Both the position numbers and the translations under genes were made by a program. The notes under the pieces are model-generated. The model was not told where the DNA came from, searched no databases, and worked only from the letters and a program-made list of their open reading frames with translations. DNA of 5,865 nt from an uncultured Sphingobacteriia bacterium (GTDB taxonomy: Bacteria > Bacteroidota > Bacteroidia > Chitinophagales > Chitinophagaceae): contig CAMFKK010000169.1 in NCBI GenBank assembly GCA_945957225.1, positions 1 through 5,865 of the forward strand. Reading direction: 5' to 3'. Of the stretch, positions 1 through 5,072 are shown piece after piece. Numbering within the stretch: position 1 is the stretch's first letter; each line of letters begins with the position of its first letter.

Positions 1-646
1 ACTGAAAGGATTCAAGAAGTTGGTTGGTAGAACTACTCAATAATTGAATCAGTCTTACCAGTTGATCCCTATCGGCAAATGCCACGTCTTCCTGAGAGAA
101 ATCCAATTCCAATTCTATGAGTGCAGAGAACTTGACCAATTCTTCGCGCAACTGATGCAAGGCTGATGAGAATCCGCCACGCATATTATTCAGTGCCGTT
201 CTTCTGCTGGCTTCTGTATTACTAGCAATCAAATCGGCCACCGATTCTGCTTGTGCCAAATCCAATTTTCCATTAAGAAAAGCACGCTGCGTAAATTCTC
301 CTGGCTTGGCCATTCTAACACCTCTGGCATTAATGGCCTGAATTACTTTTTCAATAATATAAGGTGAGCCATGAGTACTTATTTCAATGGTGTCTTCTCC
401 CGTATAAGATTTAGGTCCTTTGAACAAGGATAACACTACTTCATCCAATGCATTATCTGCATCTTTTAAATAACCCACATGCAGGGTATGTGATGCTTGT
501 GCTTCCAAATCCTTTGACGGGAACAAACTATTGATGACTGGAAATGCTTGTTTACCGCTAATTCTAATTACACCAATAGCACCCAATCCCGGAGGAGTAG
601 CTAATGCCACAATGGTATCATCCCAACCAATCAATTTTGAAGACAA
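1..646 (-). CDS. mnmE: tRNA modification GTPase MnmE (TrmE), N-terminal part, cut by left window edge
   Basis: MnmE works with MnmG to build the (carboxymethyl)aminomethyl group at C5 of wobble uridine 34 in certain tRNAs, in the cytoplasm. The visible frame is open for 215 codons. It shows the TrmE N-terminal (formyl-tetrahydrofolate-binding, dimerising) domain at residues 10-120, with DDTIVALATPPG near the start, GPKSYTGEDTIEISTHG at 77-93 and KPGEFTQRAFLNGKLDLAQAE at 114-134. The start of the helical domain follows, with IELELDFSQED near 177-187. The GTPase domain and C-terminal cysteine motif lie outside the window. There is no in-frame ATG near the start; the first in-frame Met is residue 112, deep inside the domain, and an in-frame TGA lies just upstream. 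I chose TTG at 646 because homologues begin a few residues before DTIVA and an A-rich stretch sits about 10 bases upstream. TTG at 634 is the alternative. The gene follows tonB2 by 60 bp on the same strand and may be co-transcribed with it. Family assignment is firm; the exact start is not. Confidence 0.93.
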   Translation of the reverse strand, partial: MSSKLIGWDDTIVALATPPGLGAIGVIRISGKQAFPVINSLFPSKDLEAQASHTLHVGYLKDADNALDEVVLSLFKGPKSYTGEDTIEISTHGSPYIIEKVIQAINARGVRMAKPGEFTQRAFLNGKLDLAQAESVADLIASNTEASRRTALNNMRGGFSSALHQLREELVKFSALIELELDFSQEDVAFADRDQLVRLIQLLSSSTNQLLESFQ

Positions 647-706
647 AGGAATAGTTTTTGCAAAAATAGCGTTTCAAGGCTTGGCAAATCAAATCTTACT
701 AGAATT

Positions 707-1531
707 CTACTCATCCTCAGAAACCCTAAAGCTAATGGCTTGCCTTTGGCGATAGATTACTTTGGTACCATTTTGTTCTGCGGGAATCCAATTAGGTCCT
801 TTTTTAATTGCCCTAACTGCTTCTGCTCCTGTTCCATAGCCAGGATCAGTTTCAGCCTTAACTTCACTAATAACACCTTCTTTATTCACTACAAAAGAAA
901 CCACTACGGTATAAATGCCTGCAGGAGCCCCATTATTAACGGGAAGATCTCTATTGAGGTTCTTTTCCAAAAACTTGGTCCAACCAGCAAGACCATCGGG
1001 AAAACGGGCTTGAATTTGAACTGTTTTGAATTCCCCATCATAATCTTGTTTTACTGGTTCTACAAAATCCTTTCCTATAGATGCTTCAACTGGCGCTGAA
1101 GGTAAACCCTGTTCCTCTACCCCATCCACATGTGTATTGGCTATCTGTACATTTTCCAGTGCTTCTACGGGTTTCATTTCATCTTCTTCAGCAACCAATT
1201 TGTCTGGGGTGATGACAGGAGCATTGCATCGCTCAGCGGCCACTACTATTTTTTCTTTTGGAGGAGTTGGTGGCAATTCTTTTTCTTTTTCCTTGTCTTT
1301 GTATGCATCCAATATCACATCAATCATGGGTTGCTCCTGAATAATTTTTCTAGAACGGTTGCCCCATAAATTACCCACTATAAAAAGCAGGCAAATCAAG
1401 ATAGTTCCCATTAATGCATATTCCATACGCTTCCCATAATTCTTACGCAGGTCATATGCACCATAGTTTTTGTTCCGGCCTTCAAAAAGAAGGTCAAGCA
1501 GTTCCGCTTGAAGGATTTGCTTTTTTTCCAT
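707..1531 (-). CDS. TonB family energy transducer, second paralogue (TonB2)
   Basis: This is a predicted 274-residue inner-membrane-anchored TonB-like protein that would carry proton-motive energy from ExbB/ExbD to outer-membrane transporters. Seen in the sequence: a cytoplasmic N-terminus with FEGRNKNYGAYDLRK at 16-30; one membrane helix at about 37-57; a charged periplasmic spacer at about 60-165 with only a short proline cluster (ELPPTPPKEK) and a single Cys102; and a C-terminal TonB domain at about 165-274 with NLNRDLPVNNGAP, TVVVSFVV and DPGYGT. By hand count, about 77 of the last 111 residues match the neighbouring TonB1. I chose ATG at 1531 because it aligns exactly with the TonB1 start; a 36-residue extension from TTG at 1639 would begin in the terminator region. 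A strong terminator separates it from the exb operon, so it probably has its own promoter. TonB family membership is clear. Which transporter it serves cannot be told. Confidence 0.93.
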   Translation of the reverse strand: MEKKQILQAELLDLLFEGRNKNYGAYDLRKNYGKRMEYALMGTILICLLFIVGNLWGNRSRKIIQEQPMIDVILDAYKDKEKEKELPPTPPKEKIVVAAERCNAPVITPDKLVAEEDEMKPVEALENVQIANTHVDGVEEQGLPSAPVEASIGKDFVEPVKQDYDGEFKTVQIQARFPDGLAGWTKFLEKNLNRDLPVNNGAPAGIYTVVVSFVVNKEGVISEVKAETDPGYGTGAEAVRAIKKGPNWIPAEQNGTKVIYRQRQAISFRVSEDE

Positions 1532-1562
1532 AACATTTGTTTTTAAATGTGATAGAGAAATA

Positions 1563-1591
1563 CAAATATTTCCATAAATTATTTTTTCAAA
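1563..1591 (-). promoter_or_regulatory. Candidate Bacteroidota-type promoter for tonB2
   Basis: Read on the minus strand, TTTG (1591-1588) is followed after 17 bp by AATATTTG (1570-1563), one mismatch from the known Bacteroidota -7 consensus TAnnTTTG. Transcription would start about 25 bases before the tonB2 ATG. The location fits: it lies between the terminator of the upstream operon and the gene. The DNA is AT-rich, so chance matches are common and this is a weak call. Confidence 0.35.
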
Positions 1592-1607
1592 CCAAAACTG
1601 CAGACCT

Positions 1608-1636
1608 CTGAAACAACTACGAACATTGAGTTTCAG
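1608..1636. repeat. Inverted repeat CTGAAAC-N15-GTTTCAG upstream of tonB2
   Basis: A perfect 7-bp dyad, with arms at 1608-1614 and 1630-1636, lies between the operon terminator and the candidate tonB2 promoter, about 17 bp upstream of its -33 element. It could be a binding site for a dimeric regulator of tonB2, or a second weak stem-loop behind the terminator. No U-tract follows it on either strand. Confidence 0.4.
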
Positions 1637-1641
1637 CAAAT

Positions 1642-1673
1642 AAAAAAGCCCCGCTCAAAAGAGCAGGGCTTTT
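1642..1673 (-). terminator. Rho-independent terminator after tonB1
   Basis: The arms AAAAGCCCcGCTC (1644-1656) and GAGCaGGGCTTTT (1661-1673) pair at 12 of 13 positions, with one C/A mismatch, around a four-base loop. On the minus strand the GC-rich stem is followed by six T residues (1647-1642). The stem starts about 20 bp past the tonB1 stop. It marks the end of the exbB-exbD-exbD-tonB1 transcript and separates it from tonB2. The plus-strand reading has only four T residues, so it is mainly a minus-strand terminator. Confidence 0.9.
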
Positions 1674-1692
1674 AAAATTTATCGGAAAGAAA

Positions 1693-2523
1693 TTATTCTT
1701 CAGATACTTGGAAAGTGATGCTTTGTTTGTGACGATAGATTACGTTTCTACCATTTTGAACCGCAGCTTTCCATGATGGTCCTTTTTTGATTACACGAAC
1801 AGCTTCTTCTTTGGTACCATAACCGGGATCATTCTCGGCTTGTACTTCAGAGATCCCACCATTCTTGTCAACGATAAAGGAAACCACAACTGTGTATTTT
1901 CCGGGAGGCGCACCATTGTTTACAGGCAAATCCCTGTTCAGGTTACGCTCCAAATACTTAGTCCAAGCTGGCAAACCACCGGGGAACTCAGCAGGAATTT
2001 GTACTACGGTAAATACTTTATCGTAATCTTCTTCTTGCTTAGGAGCTTCCACTTTACCAGTACCGGTTTCAACAGGAGGAGCCACAATACCTTCGTCTTT
2101 GGTTCCTTCCTGGTTTACGGTACCAATTTTGGTATCTTCCAGTTTTTCTACTTCTTTGATTTCATCTTTTTCCTTCACTTCTTCATCCTTCACAATTTTA
2201 GGAGGGGTGAATTTGGTGATTTCCACTTTTGGCGGTTCTTGCTTTGGTGGTGGGGGTGGCGGTGGTGGTTCAGGTTTTTTCTCCTCCTGTTTCATGTTCT
2301 CAAGATTTACGTCTTGAGCAATCACTTCAACAGCTTTTTTCTTGGAAGAGCTTGCTACCACCGACCCTAATACCAGCAACAAACAAACTGTTACAGTACC
2401 TATCAAAGCGTAAGTAATACGCTTATTATAGGTCTTACGCAGATCGTAAGCGCCGTATGACTTGTTTCTACCCTCGAAAATAATATCGAGAATATCGGCT
2501 TTTAAAATTTGGTTTACATCCAT
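1693..2523 (-). CDS. tonB: TonB family energy transducer, operon copy (TonB1)
   Basis: This 276-residue protein is the expected periplasm-spanning partner of the ExbB/ExbD motor encoded just upstream. Domains in order: a cytoplasmic N-terminus with FEGRNKSYGAYDLRK at 16-30, a motif common in Bacteroidota TonBs; a membrane helix at about 36-58; a proline- and charge-rich spacer at about 60-165 that includes eight consecutive prolines (86-93) and many Lys/Glu residues; and a C-terminal TonB domain at about 167-276 with FPGGLPAWTKYLERNL, NGAPPGKYTVVVSFIV and DPGYGT. The start at 2523 gives the N-terminus shared with TonB2. The gap to exbD2 is 34 bp, which fits one transcript, and a strong terminator follows. 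The gene symbol is given on family and operon context; TonB paralogues are usually numerous in this phylum. Confidence 0.95.
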   Translation of the reverse strand: MDVNQILKADILDIIFEGRNKSYGAYDLRKTYNKRITYALIGTVTVCLLLVLGSVVASSSKKKAVEVIAQDVNLENMKQEEKKPEPPPPPPPPKQEPPKVEITKFTPPKIVKDEEVKEKDEIKEVEKLEDTKIGTVNQEGTKDEGIVAPPVETGTGKVEAPKQEEDYDKVFTVVQIPAEFPGGLPAWTKYLERNLNRDLPVNNGAPPGKYTVVVSFIVDKNGGISEVQAENDPGYGTKEEAVRVIKKGPSWKAAVQNGRNVIYRHKQSITFQVSEE

Positions 2524-2557
2524 GATTCAGTGTCTTTATTGGTAATATTCCAATTGT

Positions 2558-3109
2558 TTATTTTGCAGGGGCTGCTGCGCCTGCTGCTTCAGATACTTTC
2601 ACCAACTGTGCTTCTACAGCTGAAATATCCACCAGTGCATAACGCTTGCAAACATTGATGGCCATCTCATCAAGAATATCCACTACGTTGCGATAAGTGC
2701 ACTCTTCGGAGGGTTTTAACACCACCACTAAATCCTTTTCAGGAGTACGAGCTTTCTTGTCAAGAATTACATTGCGAATCTCTGAGAAATTAGATGATTT
2801 AAAGTTTGACGCGCTATTGTCCAATTGTCCTTCATAATAAAAGATGTTGTCATCTTTTCCTAAAAGGATGGTAATAACACCCGATTCTTTGGCCTTGTTC
2901 TGATCCTCCGGCTTGTCCGCATCTTTGGGCAAGTAGAGTTTCATAGCTGTAGGCTGACTCATGGTGGTGGTGAAGATGAAGAAAGTGATCAGCAAGAACC
3001 CAAGATCCACCATCGGGGTGAGATCCACACGGGTACTCAGCTTCTTACTTTTCTTGACACCTGGTCCTTTTTTATGACCACCGCCACTCGAGGTATCCAT
3101 TTCTGCCAT
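2558..3109 (-). CDS. exbD: ExbD/TolR family biopolymer transport protein (second ExbD, ExbD2)
   Basis: This 183-residue single-pass inner-membrane protein of the ExbB-ExbD proton motor follows the other ExbD after 43 bp. The N-terminus is Gly/Lys-rich and cytoplasmic (1-27). The family signature VDLTPMVDLGFLLITFFIF spans 28-46, and Asp35 aligns with the essential membrane aspartate of E. coli ExbD (Asp25). The periplasmic part has a beta strand (GVITILLGKDDNIFYYEG, 77-94), then DLVVVLKPSEECTYRNVVDILDEM at about 126-149, the usual ExbD fold ending, and an Ala-rich tail. Cysteines 137 and 154 lie in the periplasmic domain and might pair; that is inference. ATG at 3109 is used, and Met4 is a possible alternative. 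Two different ExbD proteins in one operon is the common Bacteroidota arrangement. Confidence 0.94.
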   Translation of the reverse strand: MAEMDTSSGGGHKKGPGVKKSKKLSTRVDLTPMVDLGFLLITFFIFTTTMSQPTAMKLYLPKDADKPEDQNKAKESGVITILLGKDDNIFYYEGQLDNSASNFKSSNFSEIRNVILDKKARTPEKDLVVVLKPSEECTYRNVVDILDEMAINVCKRYALVDISAVEAQLVKVSEAAGAAAPAK

Positions 3110-3152
3110 GTCGGAAGAATTTATTTTTTTGAATAATCTTGTTTATGACTCT

Positions 3153-3800
3153 TTACTCTTCTCTTTTTTCACCTTTCATTGCACTCTTCCATAATTCCGA
3201 ACCAGTTGGTACGCTTTCTGGATTAGTGATCATCTGAAATTTCAAAATATCATTCTTTTTAAATGCATCAATTACATTTTTGAAAGCAGGATATTTAGAG
3301 GCGTTATCGCCTTTCAATTGAATGTTAGCTTTCTGTCCAGCGTAAGCGCTCAGAACTAAGCCCATCCAAGTGGAAACTTCATTGTTTGAAGAATCTTTAC
3401 AAGGTATACCTGGTAAGGCATTACCCTTGCGTCCTTCTTCAGGAATTGCAAGAAAAGCAGACAGCCCGCTAAATGGTGCACCAAAGAAACCAGCTTTCTT
3501 AAACTTTTGAACGTCTAGGTTCAGGTTCTTGGTGGTATTTAGCGTGTTAGCGATGACCTCTTTTTTAGATTCATCGTCCATGGAAATGAAAACCTTACCG
3601 TCTTTGTCAATAGTGATTAACACAACATCCTTGGTTTCAGCAACTTTTGCTGCAACAGAACTAGGTGTAGTCACTGCAATGGCTTCCGCGGGTTTGAACT
3701 TTGTTGTCAAGATAAAGAATGACAACAAAAGGAACGCCACGTCACACATCGCCGTCATGTCGATATTGGTACTTTTCCGTGGTAATTTGGCTCTACCCAT
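3153..3800 (-). CDS. exbD: ExbD/TolR family biopolymer transport protein (first ExbD, ExbD1)
   Basis: This 215-residue ExbD-like subunit is encoded between exbB and the second exbD. The short basic N-terminus (MGRAKLPRKS) leads into the signature NIDMTAMCDVAFLLLSFFIL at 12-31; Asp20 occupies the position of the proton-carrying aspartate. The periplasmic part starts with VVLITIDKDGKVFI (59-72). An unusually long insertion of about 75 residues follows (roughly 83-157, with GFFGAPFSGLSAFLAIPEEG and Cys134). The protein then rejoins the ExbD pattern with IQLKGDNASKYPAFKNVIDA (160-179) and DILKFQMITN (184-193). It is longer than the roughly 140 residues of E. coli ExbD, mainly because of this insertion. 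The gap from exbB is 65 bp and no terminator is seen, so it should be co-transcribed. It differs strongly in sequence from ExbD2, which suggests a hetero-oligomeric motor or specialised roles. Confidence 0.94.
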   Translation of the reverse strand: MGRAKLPRKSTNIDMTAMCDVAFLLLSFFILTTKFKPAEAIAVTTPSSVAAKVAETKDVVLITIDKDGKVFISMDDESKKEVIANTLNTTKNLNLDVQKFKKAGFFGAPFSGLSAFLAIPEEGRKGNALPGIPCKDSSNNEVSTWMGLVLSAYAGQKANIQLKGDNASKYPAFKNVIDAFKKNDILKFQMITNPESVPTGSELWKSAMKGEKREE

Positions 3801-3865
3801 TGTTATTAATTTAAGATTTCACTAATTAGATTCAAAACTGTTTGCATTCCACAAATAATCAACGA

Positions 3866-4729
3866 TTATTTATAGTTAGCAGCAAAGCTTTGAGTCAGGG
3901 TGAAACCAGATTCGTCAATACCATAAGTGATACCATCAATACGAGTGGTGAACACGTTGTACATGATGATAGCAACAGCAGAAGTACCAATACCCAATGC
4001 AGTGTTATACAAGGCTTCAGAGATACCTTGAGACAATTCGCGGGCAGCTTCTCCACCACCTTCATCACCTAATTTAGAGAAAGAACGGATCATACCCATT
4101 ACCGTACCCAATAGACCCAAAAGGGTTGCTACTGACGCGATAGTAGACAAGAACACCAAGTTCTTTTCCAACATAGGAAGTTCCAAAGCAGTTGCTTCTT
4201 CTACTTCTTTTTGAATATTCAACACTTTTTGCTCAGTAGCCAATTCAGTGTTTGTGATCATTTCTTTGTATTTTTTCAGACCTGCTTTCATAACGTTACC
4301 AACAGATCCTTTTTGCTTATCGCAAGCAGCAAGAGCCTTATCAACGTCTTTGTTAGCTAGGTGAAATTGTACTGAACGTACAAATTCAGCAATGTTACCA
4401 GTTCCGTTTGCTTTAGTGATAGTCAAAAGACGCTCAATTACAAAAGAAACCACAATCAATAAACAACCAATCAAGATTGGTACAATGATACCACCTTCAT
4501 ACATTTTTGGTATTGCACCTTTAGGTCCTTTATGGTTAGGCCAAAAACCACCAGATGGATCAGGAGTAGTGAAGTTGCCGTCGGCACCGATTACAAAGCG
4601 CCAAAGAACGTAACCGAGAACGATACAGGCAATAGGAGCGATAGTTGCAACCAAGTTACCACTCTTTTTAGGTTGAGCGGAAGTTGCGGTTTTAGCAGCC
4701 GCTGGTGCAGTTGGTTTGATGTCAGCCAT
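3866..4729 (-). CDS. exbB: MotA/TolQ/ExbB family proton channel protein (ExbB)
   Basis: This 287-residue inner-membrane channel subunit would use the proton gradient, with ExbD, to energise TonB. An Ala/Pro/Lys-rich N-terminal tail (1-23) precedes a membrane helix at about 25-47. A loop with PDPSGGFWPNHKGPKG follows, then a helix at 79-99, a cytoplasmic domain at about 100-188, and helices at about 190-214 and 236-260. The core motif LLGLLGTVMGMIRSF (203-217) places Thr209 at the position of E. coli ExbB Thr148. EALYNT (238-243) supplies Glu238 and Thr243, matching E. coli Glu176 and Thr181. All key channel residues are therefore present. It is longer than E. coli ExbB, with an extra N-terminal helix, as is usual in Bacteroidota. 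It is the first gene of the operon, with ATG at 4729 and a candidate promoter about 55-85 bp upstream. Confidence 0.96.
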   Translation of the reverse strand: MADIKPTAPAAAKTATSAQPKKSGNLVATIAPIACIVLGYVLWRFVIGADGNFTTPDPSGGFWPNHKGPKGAIPKMYEGGIIVPILIGCLLIVVSFVIERLLTITKANGTGNIAEFVRSVQFHLANKDVDKALAACDKQKGSVGNVMKAGLKKYKEMITNTELATEQKVLNIQKEVEEATALELPMLEKNLVFLSTIASVATLLGLLGTVMGMIRSFSKLGDEGGGEAARELSQGISEALYNTALGIGTSAVAIIMYNVFTTRIDGITYGIDESGFTLTQSFAANYK

Positions 4730-4783
4730 GATTCAATTGATTTTTGGTTTTAAAAATTACAGTTGATTTAAAAATTGATTTCG

Positions 4784-4817
4784 CAATGCTACATAAAAAA
4801 TGTTTTGAAAAAACAAA
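4784..4817 (-). promoter_or_regulatory. Candidate promoter for the exbB-exbD-exbD-tonB operon
   Basis: On the minus strand, TTTG (4817-4814) and TAGCATTG (4791-4784) are separated by 22 bp. The second box differs from the Bacteroidota consensus TAnnTTTG at one base. Transcription would begin about 48 bases before the exbB ATG. The -33 part lies inside the bulged inverted repeat at 4795-4835, so structure or protein binding there could affect it. It is a weak call in AT-rich DNA. Confidence 0.33.
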
Positions 4818-4835
4818 ACCTTTCAGACATTTTTT
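4795..4835. repeat. Bulged inverted repeat upstream of exbB
   Basis: The outer arms AAAAAATGT (4795-4803) and ACATTTTTT (4827-4835) are perfectly complementary over 9 bp. A nested pair TTTTG (4803-4807) and CAAAA (4814-4818) encloses six A residues, leaving a one-sided bulge of about 8 bases. It overlaps the putative exbB promoter. It may be an operator or DNA bend, or a by-product of A/T richness. Confidence 0.45.
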
Positions 4836-4969
4836 ATTAGGGCTTACAAATTAGGTATTTTATTGAAACAGAAAACAAGAACGGGCGAATCTTTTTTGTT
4901 TTTTTTCAGCTCTAGCTGGATTTTAGCCCAAAAATCTTTGAACTAGCAGCAGTTCTGCATTTCACCGAT

Positions 4970-4987
4970 TTATTTTACTTATTTTAC
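4970..4987. repeat. Tandem 9-bp direct repeat TTATTTTAC x2
   Basis: Two perfect adjacent copies (4970-4978 and 4979-4987) lie upstream of the protease gene, about 85-100 bp before its ATG. The repeat is short and AT-rich. It could be a slippage product or a paired binding site. Confidence 0.5.
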
Positions 4988-5010
4988 CATTTATCCAAAC
5001 GTTTCTCATT

Positions 5011-5044
5011 TTTGAATGTTGAACAGGCTGGAAAGCTATCTTTA
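5011..5044 (+). promoter_or_regulatory. Candidate promoter for the metalloprotease gene
   Basis: TTTG (5011-5014) and TATCTTTA (5037-5044) are 22 bp apart, and the second box differs from TAnnTTTG at the last base. The start site would fall about 20 bases before the ATG at 5073. The 22-bp spacing matches the exbB candidate. The call is weak because no transcription data support it. Confidence 0.3.
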
Positions 5045-5072
5045 ATCTATCATTAAATTTTTAAAACTACTT

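Larger units (their letters stand above)
4730..5072. other. Divergent intergenic region between exbB and the metalloprotease gene
   Basis: This 343-bp AT-rich stretch has no credible coding frame. It must hold the promoters for the minus-strand exbB operon and for the plus-strand protease gene. It contains a bulged inverted repeat (4795-4835), a 9-bp tandem duplication (4970-4987) and two weak promoter candidates. I see no tRNA, riboswitch or known regulator site in it. Confidence 0.8.

Noticed and set aside
647..706. Possible separate mnmE promoter (a GATTTG-like box) in the 60-bp gap
   Set aside because: The match to the Bacteroidota consensus is poor and no spaced TTTG partner is convincing; co-transcription with tonB2 is as likely.
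531..755. Plus-strand open frame opposite the start of mnmE and the end of tonB2
   Set aside because: It is antisense to two well-supported conserved genes and its protein resembles no known family.
1532..1639. N-terminal extension of TonB2 from TTG at 1639
   Set aside because: It would start beside the terminator, includes the putative promoter, and has no match in the aligned paralogue TonB1.
2240..2275. GGTGG-rich repeat on the plus strand, possible G-quadruplex or simple repeat
   Set aside because: It is explained by the CCN codons of the eight-proline tract of TonB1; the codons vary, and no evidence suggests a separate DNA role.
1840..2370. Plus-strand frame of 176 codons rich in Phe and Trp
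   Set aside because: It is the antisense shadow of tonB1; the Trp/Gly runs come from reading the Pro-rich spacer backwards.
4899..4938. AGCTCTAGCT and nearby short palindromic bits as an operator
   Set aside because: The arms are only 4 bp long and expected by chance; no second copy was found in the window.
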